Assembly: GCA_030613345.1 (NCBI GenBank)
Contig: JAUWMD010000028.1
Span: 1-15,529, forward strand
Length of the DNA stretch: 15,529 nucleotides
Direction of reading: 5' to 3'
DNA from: Candidatus Krumholzibacteriota bacterium
GTDB lineage: Bacteria; Krumholzibacteriota; Krumholzibacteriia; Krumholzibacteriales; Krumholzibacteriaceae
Part shown: positions 1-5,994 of the stretch, piece by piece
How the letters are laid out: every line of letters begins with the position of its first letter
How positions within the stretch are numbered: the stretch's first letter is position 1
Position numbers and translations under genes: made by a program
The notes under the pieces: generated by a model
What the model saw: the letters and a program-made list of their open reading frames with translations, nothing else
Database searches by the model: none
Told to the model about the DNA's origin: nothing

Positions 1-300
1 ACCTTCATAATCAACGACCACAAGCTCGTTCCGCCGATCACCGCCACCGGAAAGTTCTTCTACCCCGAGGACGTGATGGGAAGGATAAAAGCCCGCGTGC
101 CCGGCGCGAAGCTCGTCGAGGCCACCGATATAGCGAAGGAACTGGGTAATCCGAGGCTGGTAAACACGATCCTCCTCGGTGTGATGTCGCAGTCGATCGA
201 GCTCGCTGAGGACAAATGGCTCGAGGTGATCGTGCGCATGGCCCCGAAGGGCACGGGAGAGTTGAATAAAAAGGCCTTCCTCGCCGGCAGGGCTGTTTGA
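1..300 (+). CDS. iorB: Indolepyruvate:ferredoxin oxidoreductase beta subunit, C-terminal part (5' end outside window)
   Basis: The window opens in frame inside this gene and shows its last 99 residues, ending at TGA 298-300. The readable part has INDHKLVPPITATG, then FYPEDV, then NTILLGVMSQ and a C-terminal segment ending GELNKKAFLAGRAV. This is the pattern of the C-terminal half of the gamma-type domain found in IorB and other 2-oxoacid:ferredoxin oxidoreductases. IorB pairs with the TPP-containing IorA to oxidise aryl pyruvates from aromatic amino acids to acyl-CoA in the cytoplasm, reducing ferredoxin. iorA is expected just upstream but is outside the window. The gene converges on the hydrogenase operon, so it is not cotranscribed with it, but it would supply reduced ferredoxin. 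It could instead be the gamma subunit of another 2-oxoacid oxidoreductase; IorB is favoured from the VPP/YPED and NTILLG features. Confidence 0.75.
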   Translation, partial: TFIINDHKLVPPITATGKFFYPEDVMGRIKARVPGAKLVEATDIAKELGNPRLVNTILLGVMSQSIELAEDKWLEVIVRMAPKGTGELNKKAFLAGRAV

Positions 301-316
301 CAGGTGGACCCACCTG
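301..316. repeat. Perfect inverted repeat directly after iorB stop
   Basis: CAGGTG-GACC-CACCTG starts at the first base after the iorB TGA, a 6-bp stem (7 if the loop closes further) with a 4-base loop. It could be a hairpin ending iorB transcription, but no T-run follows, so an intrinsic terminator is not clearly supported. A palindromic protein-binding site is an alternative. Confidence 0.4.
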
Positions 317-371
317 GAGTAATTGCTGGAGAGGTCAGGGTGATTGAACGGCTTCAAAAGGAGGGGTTTCC

Positions 372-509
372 ATGAACAGGTCTTTATGTGTTAATTGGAG
401 ATGTGTATACGCCTTTACGCTTCTGGTATTTATACTGCAAGCCTGTTCCTGCTCGGATGATTCAGTGAAGCCAACGCCGCCCCCCGATCCCCCAGAGATC
501 TGCAACTGA
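372..509 (+). CDS. Small lipoprotein-like ORF (45 aa), probably the 5' remnant of a longer secreted-protein gene
   Basis: ATG at 372 is preceded by a very strong Shine-Dalgarno, AAAAGGAGG at 356-364, with 7 bases of spacing. The 45-residue product has a basic start (MNRS), a hydrophobic stretch of about 11 residues (YAFTLLVFILQ), and a lipobox-like LQAC with the lipidated Cys at residue 25. A short polar, proline-rich tail follows (SCSDDSVKPTPPPDPPEICN) and ends at TGA 507-509. This is the layout of a type II signal peptide followed by a flexible linker, where a folded domain would normally begin. The same frame continues past the stop into a recognisable Asp-box fragment (510-635), so this is more likely the surviving head of a truncated lipoprotein than a complete gene. 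It may still be translated and lipidated. No specific function can be assigned. Confidence 0.5.
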   Translation: MNRSLCVNWRCVYAFTLLVFILQACSCSDDSVKPTPPPDPPEICN

Positions 510-635
510 TTCTTGCAGCATCCCTTGCTGATTAGAAAACCGCTCTGTGCCGTATCGTTCACCGATGCGAATACGGGGACAGCCGTGGGAGATTTCGGAA
601 CAATCCTCCGGACGACAACGTGTGGAACATACTAA
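510..635 (+). pseudogene. YCF48/Asp-box beta-propeller fragment, in frame with the lipoprotein-like leader upstream
   Basis: Reading the frame of the 372 ATG past its TGA gives 41 further codons to TAA 633-635. They include VSFTDANTGTAVGDFGTI followed by LRTT, which closely matches the repeat unit of YCF48-like/BNR beta-propeller proteins. Intact repeats of this kind normally continue with a DGG..W strand; here the sequence instead reads TCGTY and stops. One repeat is far too short for a propeller, so the fragment looks like what is left after internal deletion plus a stop codon. Together with the leader it suggests a degraded secreted or lipid-anchored propeller protein. A sequencing error at 507-509 could restore the junction but would not make a full-length gene. 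Confidence 0.6.
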
Positions 636-655
636 TTGTCAGGAAGGCATTATAA

Positions 656-679
656 GGGGCGGCCAATCCAGGCCGCCCT
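656..679. terminator. GC-rich hairpin between converging transcription units (candidate bidirectional terminator)
   Basis: GGGCGGCC (657-664) pairs with GGCCGCCC (671-678) around the loop AATCCA; a G-T pair can add 656/679. It lies 21 bases beyond the last plus-strand stop and 30 bases beyond the end of the minus-strand hycI gene, where a shared terminator is expected. Neither side carries an uninterrupted T-run (plus side TCATAATAATCATTTC, minus side TTATAATG), so terminator strength is uncertain. Confidence 0.5.
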
Positions 680-708
680 CATAATAATCATTTCATTTAA
701 AACTTATC

Positions 709-1179
709 TCACTCGGCCGCCTTTGCCAGGATCCCCGCCAGCATCTCCACCCCCGCCGCGACCTCGTCGCATACCCCTTCCCCGACCTCTATCGACACCG
801 GCTGTATCCCGACGAGGAGGGCGTCGCCGTCCCACTCTTCCTTGAGGAACCTTATCATGTAATGCAGGGAGAGATGGTGCGTACTCGTCGCCGATTCCAT
901 CATCTTCTCGAGCTCCACGATCCTTACCTCTCCCGGTGCGCCCCCGAAATCGACGGCGTCGACGTAGACCACGGCCTCGAGATCGCGCCTCTCCACCCAG
1001 CCTCCATAATTCTCGGGGACCTCAGCGCAGTCCACGATCGGCATCGGGAAATCTCCCCCGAGCTTTTCGACGACCACACAGCCGGCACCGTCATCCCCTC
1101 TTATGACGTTCCCGATGCCGACCACCCCGAAGCGCTTCCCCGCAAGTCTTTTGATCAGTTCCTCTTCCAGGCCTTTCAT
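709..1179 (-). CDS. hycI: [NiFe]-hydrogenase 3-type maturation endopeptidase (HycI family)
   Basis: This 156-residue protein matches the HycI/HyaD protease family in length and motifs. It starts GIGNVIRGDDGAG (residues 21-33), has VDAVDFGGAPGEVRI around residues 73-87 and STHHLSL around 99-105. By family comparison the Ni-sensing ligands would be Asp30, Asp74 and His101, all present. The enzyme removes a C-terminal tail from the hydrogenase large subunit after nickel insertion. A fitting substrate is encoded in the same cluster: the HycE-like protein with 36 residues beyond DPCYSCTER. The ATG at 1179 has GGGAGG six bases upstream. The gene is last in the cluster and lies behind a terminator-like hairpin, so its expression may be lower than that of the structural genes. 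No other hyp maturation genes are in the window. Confidence 0.9.
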   Translation of the reverse strand: MKGLEEELIKRLAGKRFGVVGIGNVIRGDDGAGCVVVEKLGGDFPMPIVDCAEVPENYGGWVERRDLEAVVYVDAVDFGGAPGEVRIVELEKMMESATSTHHLSLHYMIRFLKEEWDGDALLVGIQPVSIEVGEGVCDEVAAGVEMLAGILAKAAE

Positions 1180-1201
1180 CCTGTTCCTCCCGTCCTTGCC
1201 A

Positions 1202-1225
1202 AGAAAAAGGCCCCTGAAGGGCCTT
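1202..1225 (-). terminator. Intrinsic terminator-like hairpin between the HycF-like gene and hycI
   Basis: On the minus strand AAGGCCC (1225-1219), loop TTCAG, GGGCCTT (1213-1207) is followed by TTTCTT. That is a perfect 7-bp GC-rich stem with a T-rich tail, the classical intrinsic terminator form. It lies 23 bases past the stop of the HycF-like gene and 27 bases before the hycI start codon. It probably ends most operon transcripts, with readthrough or a separate promoter feeding hycI. Confidence 0.65.
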
Positions 1226-1248
1226 GAAAGATCGAATGCATTACACGA

Positions 1249-1878
1249 TCAGCTCGTTCCCCACTCGTCCGAGAGGATATAGGCGGCGCGGCAGTTGGGG
1301 CACATGATCTTCATGTAGCTCTCCCTCTCGAGCGATTTCCTGTCGTTCGCCCCCGTATTCTCATCCACCAGCCCGAGGTCCTTGTACTTGAGGACGTTGA
1401 GCGTCTGGTTTCCGAAAGCAAGCTCTCCGAGCTGCCTCGTGCACCATCTCGCATGATCTTCGGCGGTGATGATCCCTCCGCAGTTCTCGCAGAAGAGCAG
1501 TTCTTTCTCGTGGGAATCGATGATGTCGTCCGGCCCGAAGGCTGATTTTTCGAAATCGGGGTCGAGCTTGATCCCCTTGCCCGTTATGCAGTAGACGAAA
1601 CACTGGCTGCAGAATATGCACGAGCCCCAGTGACGCTCTATGTAGCGGATCATCCTGCCCTCGTCGTTCACCCGGTCGACTATCGTGATAGCGCCCGCCG
1701 GGCAGACCTGGCCGCACGAACCGCAACCCACGCATTCGTCGGGAACGTACGTCGGGGTCCCCCTGAAGTGCTCCGGCATCACCGGCATCTCCTTCGGGAA
1801 CTTCGACGTGTACGGCCCCGTGAACAGGGCGGTCAGTGCCTCTTTCAACTCTCTCAGCTTAGGTTTGCGAATCGCCAC
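1249..1878 (-). CDS. HycF/HyfH/NuoI-like 2[4Fe-4S] ferredoxin subunit of group 4 hydrogenase
   Basis: The product carries electrons to the NiFe core, like HycF, MbhN or NuoI. I chose the GTG at 1878, which gives 209 residues beginning VAIRKPKL, because homology starts there, a GGGGG run lies 8 bases upstream, and the longer reading from 2013 would overlap mrpG with low-complexity sequence. Two cluster motifs are present: Cys49/52/55/59 (CVGCGSCGQVCP) and Cys87/90/93/97 (CIFCSQCFVYC, where the usual Pro after the last Cys is Ile). The C-terminal part has further pairs at Cys130/133 and Cys193/196, plus Cys146. This resembles the cysteine-rich C-terminal knot of E. coli HycF, which NuoI lacks, so the formate-hydrogenlyase lineage is favoured. 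Its place at the distal end after mrpG differs from Pyrococcus Mbh only in module order. Confidence 0.88.
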   Translation of the reverse strand: MAIRKPKLRELKEALTALFTGPYTSKFPKEMPVMPEHFRGTPTYVPDECVGCGSCGQVCPAGAITIVDRVNDEGRMIRYIERHWGSCIFCSQCFVYCITGKGIKLDPDFEKSAFGPDDIIDSHEKELLFCENCGGIITAEDHARWCTRQLGELAFGNQTLNVLKYKDLGLVDENTGANDRKSLERESYMKIMCPNCRAAYILSDEWGTS

Positions 1879-1909
1879 TTGAAAAACCCCCGATGTGCTT
1901 GCGCCTTTC

Positions 1910-2254
1910 TCAGGTAATATCCTCCGCGCCTTCCCTGTCGTCGGCGTACTTGTCCATGACGCTTCCCTCCCAGAGCCGGATCCCCGACCTGTGTGCGGCC
2001 CTTGCGATGGCATGCGCGCCGGTGGGCGATGTTATCAGGACAAACCAGATGCAGAGCAGGGCCTTCATGCCGATCGAGTTGAGTCCGGTGTAGAAGACAA
2101 CGCTGAGCAGGATCATGCACGTCCCGAGCGTTACGCACTTCGTCGCTGCCTGGAGGCGGTTATAGATGTCGGGCAACCTGACAAGGCCGATACACCCGAT
2201 GACGTCGAACGAGATGCCGATTATCAGCAACGTCAATCCGATGATCTCATTCAT
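1910..2254 (-). CDS. mrpG: Na+/H+ antiporter subunit MrpG/MnhG (MbhC-like)
   Basis: This 114-residue membrane protein has three hydrophobic segments (about residues 3-24, 40-60 and 62-82) and the family signature around GLVRLPDIYNRLQAATKC. The length is typical of MrpG. In Mrp and Mbh complexes the small E/F/G subunits form the part of the membrane arm linked to cation passage. The hydrophilic tail after about residue 88 (RSGIRLWEGSVMDKYADD) is somewhat long but seen in the family. The start overlaps the end of mrpF by 8 bases, which implies translational coupling. It is encoded directly before the HycF-like ferredoxin, tying the antiporter genes to the hydrogenase operon. Confidence 0.9.
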   Translation of the reverse strand: MNEIIGLTLLIIGISFDVIGCIGLVRLPDIYNRLQAATKCVTLGTCMILLSVVFYTGLNSIGMKALLCIWFVLITSPTGAHAIARAAHRSGIRLWEGSVMDKYADDREGAEDIT

Positions 2255-2501
2255 CGAAACCCCTCCCTTCGAGATATTTAGCCAGGGCGAGGGTCCCGAG
2301 GAAACTCAGGAGCGCCCATGATATTCCGATGTTCATGTACAGGTCTTTCTTGGTGATGATCGAGTATATCGCGCAGAACCCTACCACGAGCGTTCCGAGT
2401 ATGTCGATCGCCACCGTTCTGTCAGGAGCGGTCGGTCCTTTCCCCACCCTGTACAGACAGAGAAAGATACAGAAGACCAGCAGTGAGACGAATACGATCA
2501 C
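2247..2501 (-). CDS. mrpF: Na+/H+ antiporter subunit MrpF/MnhF (MbhB-like)
   Basis: This 84-residue protein has three predicted transmembrane helices and the conserved segment GPTAPDRTVAIDIL (about residues 22-35), the hallmark of MrpF. The start is GTG at 2501, sharing GTGA with the mrpE stop (4-base overlap), and its end overlaps mrpG by 8 bases. E, F and G are therefore a tightly coupled block, as in bacterial mrp operons and in mbhABC of Pyrococcus. In the complex, F sits with E and G as part of the ion-translocating membrane module. Confidence 0.9.
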   Translation of the reverse strand: MIVFVSLLVFCIFLCLYRVGKGPTAPDRTVAIDILGTLVVGFCAIYSIITKKDLYMNIGISWALLSFLGTLALAKYLEGRGFDE

Positions 2502-2986
2502 TCGAATACCCTTTCTAGCATATGCTCAAAACGCTGAACGATAATCTCCGTTTCCTTTACGGCATCGTCGGAGGTGATATTTATCCAGTGAATGTAAAGA
2601 TGATCCCCGACGAAATCGACGCTGAGCGTTCCCGGCGTCAGCGTGATCGAGTTGGCGAGGAAGGTCCTGGCCATGTCTGTCTTGAGTGTTGTCCTTACTT
2701 TCACGATACCCGGCCGTATCGGCATGTTTATGTTCAGCACCCTGTATGCGACGTCGAAGTTCGCCTTGACCACGTAGCCGAGGAAAGTGACGCCGTATAC
2801 GACGAACCAGAAGAAACGTACGGGGTTCAGGACCTTGATCGCGTTGACCGGGTAGATGTCACCAAGTATCAGATCGGCTATTAGCGCGATGATCACTCCG
2901 GCCAGCAGGTCCTGCCAGTGCAGCGACCATGTCAGCAGCAACCAGATCCCGAAGAGCAACAGAACATGAACGAAGCGTTTCATCAT
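2498..2986 (-). CDS. mrpE: Na+/H+ antiporter subunit MrpE/MnhE (MbhA-like)
   Basis: At 162 residues this fits MrpE well. The N-terminal half has two hydrophobic blocks (about residues 5-42) plus another near 60-75. The C-terminal cytoplasmic domain contains KVRTTLKTDMARTFLANSIT, then LTPGTLSVDFVGDHLYIHWI, the most conserved stretch of the family. The start has two consecutive ATG codons (MMKRF); the first is taken. It follows mrpD after 15 bases and overlaps mrpF by 4. The protein is a structural member of the Mrp membrane assembly and has no catalytic residues of its own. Confidence 0.92.
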   Translation of the reverse strand: MMKRFVHVLLLFGIWLLLTWSLHWQDLLAGVIIALIADLILGDIYPVNAIKVLNPVRFFWFVVYGVTFLGYVVKANFDVAYRVLNINMPIRPGIVKVRTTLKTDMARTFLANSITLTPGTLSVDFVGDHLYIHWINITSDDAVKETEIIVQRFEHMLERVFE

Positions 2987-3001
2987 CTACCTTTTCTTTT
3001 T

Positions 3002-4504
3002 CTACCCACCGACCAGATAGTTCATGTACGCCACCTTGTCGAGCAGCGCATTTGCGGCCGGATCGAGCAGATGCCCCTCGACGGCCATGTACCCGATCCC
3101 CATCGCCAGGCAGAGCGCCGCCAGCACAACGAGCGGCATCACCATGGCAAACGGGGCTTCCCTTATATTGCTGAGCGAGTCCGGGAGCTTGCCGAACAGC
3201 ACCTCCTTCTGGAGCATCACGAAGTAGATCAGGGTGATGAACCCCACCACTACTCCGACAGATCCGTAGATCCAGTATCCGCCCCTGAAGAGGGCAAGGA
3301 TGATGATCAGCTTGCTCCAGAAGCCGTTGAACGGCGGTATGCCGGCGATCGACAGTGAGCCGATGGCGCACGCCGAGCCGGTAACCGGCATCTTCTTCAT
3401 CAGTCCGCCGAGCTTTTCCAGGTCGCGCGTCCCCGTCCGGTACTCCACGGCGCCGGAGGAGAGGAAGAGCAGCGACTTGAACACGGCGTGATTGACGAGG
3501 TGGAACAGCCCTCCGATCAGGGCGAGCGAGGCGACGACGAGCTCCGCCCCGGGCTTCAGGGCGAGCCCGATCGCGACCAGCACGTATCCCATCTGGCTGA
3601 TCGACGAATAAGCGAGCATCCTCTTGAAATCCTTCTGGCCGATCGCCAGCAGGCCGCCGATGACCATCGAGAGCGCCCCGAGGAACATGATGATCGCCGA
3701 GATGAGCTCGTTCTTGCCGAATATGTTGAACATGATCCTCATTATCGTATATACGCCGAGCGCCTTGATCAGGACGCCTGAAAGCATCGCCGAGATCGGC
3801 GCCGGCGCACTCGGGTGAGCGTCGGGCAGCCACGCGTGGAACGGAACTATAGAGGCCTTCAGCCCGAAGCCCATGATGAACAGTGCGACCACGAAGCCCA
3901 CCGTCTTCGTCATGCCGATCACCTCGAGCTGTTGCGCGAGGTCGGGCATGTTCAGCGTGCCCGTGATTGCGTAGAGGAACGCGATGCCGAAGAGGACCGC
4001 CGCACTGGCCACACCGCCGAGGACCAGGTACTTGAACGACGCCTCGAGCTCCTTCTTCCCCGTACCGAATCCCACCAGGGCGTACGAGGCGATCGACGCG
4101 ATCTCGAGGAAAACGTAGAGGTTGAACATGTCGCCTGTGATGACAACGCCGTTCATCCCGGCGATCATCAGCAGGAAGAGCGAGTAGTACTTCGGCTTGG
4201 CCGTGTACATCGTCATGTACTTCGTCGAGAAGATCACGGAGAGCAGGCTGATCACGCAGATGACGACCAGCATCAGGGAGCTCAGGCCGTCCGAGACGAG
4301 CATGATGCCGAAAGGCGCCCTCCAGTTGCCGACGGCGTAGGTAAAGGGAGCCTCGAAGAGCATCCGGACGGCCATCACGGAGAGTATCCCGGTCACGAGG
4401 AATGCGATATAGTCGCTCACCTTCATCGAGATCTTCGACAGGAGAAGGTTCAGAAACGCCGCCGCAAGCGGAATCGCCGTGAACAATGGATAATACGTCT
4501 GCAT
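3002..4504 (-). CDS. mrpD: Antiporter-like subunit MrpD/MnhD (MbhH-like; NuoM/N fold)
   Basis: This 500-residue polytopic protein, with about 14 predicted helices, belongs to the proton-conducting antiporter family shared with NuoL/M/N. Key charged residues are present: Glu134 in VFLEIASIASYALVGF (helix 5 type), Lys216 in GFGLKASIVPFHAWLPDAHP, and Lys247 in GVLIKALG. HxxxK-type motifs follow in NHAVFKSLLFL. These form the buried charge path for proton or cation transfer. In MBH the equivalent MbhH connects the hydrogenase to the Na+ module. It lies between mrpC (10-base gap) and mrpE (15-base gap), the canonical mrp order. The length and order argue against it being HyfD/HyfF. Confidence 0.93.
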   Translation of the reverse strand: MQTYYPLFTAIPLAAAFLNLLLSKISMKVSDYIAFLVTGILSVMAVRMLFEAPFTYAVGNWRAPFGIMLVSDGLSSLMLVVICVISLLSVIFSTKYMTMYTAKPKYYSLFLLMIAGMNGVVITGDMFNLYVFLEIASIASYALVGFGTGKKELEASFKYLVLGGVASAAVLFGIAFLYAITGTLNMPDLAQQLEVIGMTKTVGFVVALFIMGFGLKASIVPFHAWLPDAHPSAPAPISAMLSGVLIKALGVYTIMRIMFNIFGKNELISAIIMFLGALSMVIGGLLAIGQKDFKRMLAYSSISQMGYVLVAIGLALKPGAELVVASLALIGGLFHLVNHAVFKSLLFLSSGAVEYRTGTRDLEKLGGLMKKMPVTGSACAIGSLSIAGIPPFNGFWSKLIIILALFRGGYWIYGSVGVVVGFITLIYFVMLQKEVLFGKLPDSLSNIREAPFAMVMPLVVLAALCLAMGIGYMAVEGHLLDPAANALLDKVAYMNYLVGG

Positions 4505-4514
4505 TTGGCTCCTC

Positions 4515-4865
4515 TTATCCCTTAAGCGTGTTTATCTTTGACATGTCGAAGGTCTTGAACTTCTCGTACATCCTCAGACAGAGAGCCACCATGAGGGCCA
4601 GCGTTCCGAGACCGATGACGATCGACGTGAGTACGAGGGCCTGCGGCAGTGGATCTACGCCCTTCTGCACGAGCTCCTCGACCTGCATACCTTTCACAAG
4701 AATGGGCGCAACGCCGCCACTCCTGTATCCCACGAGAACAAGGAAGAGATTGATGGAATATTCGATGATTACAATCCCTATGATCTTCTTGATGATATTT
4801 TTTTTAGCGATGAGGCAGTACAGCCCCATCACCAGGAGCACCATTGAAAGAAAATACAGGATCAT
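4515..4865 (-). CDS. mrpC: Antiporter subunit MrpC/MnhC (NuoK-like; MbhG-like)
   Basis: This 116-residue protein has three transmembrane segments (about residues 1-20, 26-48 and 72-98). The motif IGIVIIEYSINLFLVLVGY carries the buried Glu characteristic of NuoK/MrpC, and the loop GGVAPILVKG precedes DPLPQALVLTSIVIG, the most conserved MrpC region. It is a homologue of complex I NuoK and sits beside MrpD in the membrane. It starts 3 bases after the mrpB stop. Confidence 0.93.
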   Translation of the reverse strand: MILYFLSMVLLVMGLYCLIAKKNIIKKIIGIVIIEYSINLFLVLVGYRSGGVAPILVKGMQVEELVQKGVDPLPQALVLTSIVIGLGTLALMVALCLRMYEKFKTFDMSKINTLKG

Positions 4866-4868
4866 CTG

Positions 4869-5366
4869 TTATTCCTCGCTTTCCCGTTCTTCGCCCTCGG
4901 CGGCCTTGTAAATAATCCTTCCAAAGATCGAGAGGGCCATAAATATCGCGAAGACCGACGCCGTCACCTTCACACCGATCGCCATGTTCGCCAGGAGGAT
5001 CGATCCTGCGCTTAACAGCTGGAACGGCTCTCCCTTCGGGAGGAAGTTGTAGAAGAAATACCCGCCCGTAAAGCCCAGCAGCCCTATTAACACGAATGCG
5101 AGCGCGCCGGAGTTGTCGAGGATCGAGGCCGCCATGTTGCTCATCTTGCTCAGTCCCATCTCTTTACCGAAGGCCAGCGTCAGGAGGACGTAGGCAGAGG
5201 CGAGGATCACGCCGCCGGCGAATCCGCCGCCCGGAGTGAGGTGCCCGTAAAGGATGACATAGGCCCCGAAGATGACAATGATCCCCATCACGAACCTGAC
5301 GATAGTCTTGACTATAGGGGTCATCCCTTTGCTCGTGTCCCTTATTTCCTGTTCGAGTCTGTCCAT
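4869..5366 (-). CDS. mrpB: Antiporter subunit MrpB/MnhB (MbhF-like)
   Basis: This 165-residue protein has the MnhB signature YGHLTPGGGFAGGVILASA (about residues 44-62) and four hydrophobic segments. The amphipathic, charged N-terminus (MDRLEQEIRDTSKGMTP) precedes the first helix. The C-terminal acidic tail (EGEERESEE) is cytoplasmic. MrpB sits between the MrpA C-terminal part and MrpC in Mrp and MBH structures. Here it directly follows the fused MbhD-MbhE gene (10-base gap), consistent with an mrpA gene that has been split upstream of it. Confidence 0.93.
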   Translation of the reverse strand: MDRLEQEIRDTSKGMTPIVKTIVRFVMGIIVIFGAYVILYGHLTPGGGFAGGVILASAYVLLTLAFGKEMGLSKMSNMAASILDNSGALAFVLIGLLGFTGGYFFYNFLPKGEPFQLLSAGSILLANMAIGVKVTASVFAIFMALSIFGRIIYKAAEGEERESEE

Positions 5367-5376
5367 TTAGCGCTCC

Positions 5377-5970
5377 CTAGAACCCCTCGAAGTTCTGCTT
5401 GATATCCTCGTCCTCGAGTATGCCGAATTTCTCACTGTCGGTCTCGGCCTTGCCCTTGCGGCCCTTTCTCCTCAGGATGACGAAGGCGCCGATGATCGAG
5501 GTGAACAGGACCGTCGCCTCGCCGAGCGTATCATACGCCCTGAAATCGAGCAGCACGGCCGTTACGATATTCGTCGCGCCGGTCTTTTCCGCCCCCGTCC
5601 TGAGGTATTCCTTCGACACCTTCATCAGGGGCTCACCGAACTTCGGAAGTTCCTGAACCGCAAAAAAGGCGAACATCAGGAAGAGTCCGAAGAAAATGAG
5701 GCTCGAAACGAACGGGAAGGTGTCCCTCGGGCCTTCGATGGCGGTATTGTCGGTCGTGATCGTCGCCCTGATCAAGACGACCAGGATGAGGATCTCGACC
5801 ACGACCTGTGTAATCGCGATGTCCGGCGCCCCGAGCATCAGAAAGATGATACTGAGGCTGAATCCGACAACGCCGACCGAGATTACCGAAGAAAGCAGGT
5901 TCTTCGTCTCGATCGCGATAATCGAACCGATTATCATGAATACCAGAAGAAACAGGAGAATGATCTCCAT
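5377..5970 (-). CDS. Fused MbhD-MbhE protein (DUF4040 plus MrpA C-terminal domain)
   Basis: This 197-residue membrane protein covers in one chain what Pyrococcus encodes as mbhD and mbhE, and what ordinary mrp operons carry as the C-terminal part of MrpA. Residues 1-75 form three helices with LGAPDIAITQVVVEILILVV, the DUF4040/MbhD motif related to NuoJ. Residues 85-105 are another helix, and residues 135-167 include LLDFRAYDTLGEATVLFTSI, the MrpA C-terminal/MbhE signature with conserved Asp and Glu in the membrane. A charged cytoplasmic tail (RRKGRKGKAETDSEK) ends the protein. It sits between the large antiporter-like gene (24-base gap) and mrpB (10-base gap), so the two adjacent genes together equal one split MrpA. 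Confidence 0.9.
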   Translation of the reverse strand: MEIILLFLLVFMIIGSIIAIETKNLLSSVISVGVVGFSLSIIFLMLGAPDIAITQVVVEILILVVLIRATITTDNTAIEGPRDTFPFVSSLIFFGLFLMFAFFAVQELPKFGEPLMKVSKEYLRTGAEKTGATNIVTAVLLDFRAYDTLGEATVLFTSIIGAFVILRRKGRKGKAETDSEKFGILEDEDIKQNFEGF

Positions 5971-5994
5971 CCGTATACCTTTCCTCTTCGTTTG

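Noticed and set aside
636..845. Plus-strand 69-codon Pro/Arg-rich ORF
   Set aside because: It begins within the convergent hairpin region, runs antisense into hycI, and has low-complexity composition.
1879..2013. N-terminal extension of the HycF-like protein from a start at 2013
   Set aside because: The extra 45 residues are low-complexity, overlap mrpG in another frame, and lie before the ribosome site that serves the GTG at 1878.
2859..3833. Minus-strand ORF of 324 codons in another frame within mrpD/mrpE
   Set aside because: It overlaps two conserved Mrp genes; the translation is Arg/Gly/Ala-rich with no hydrophobic pattern.
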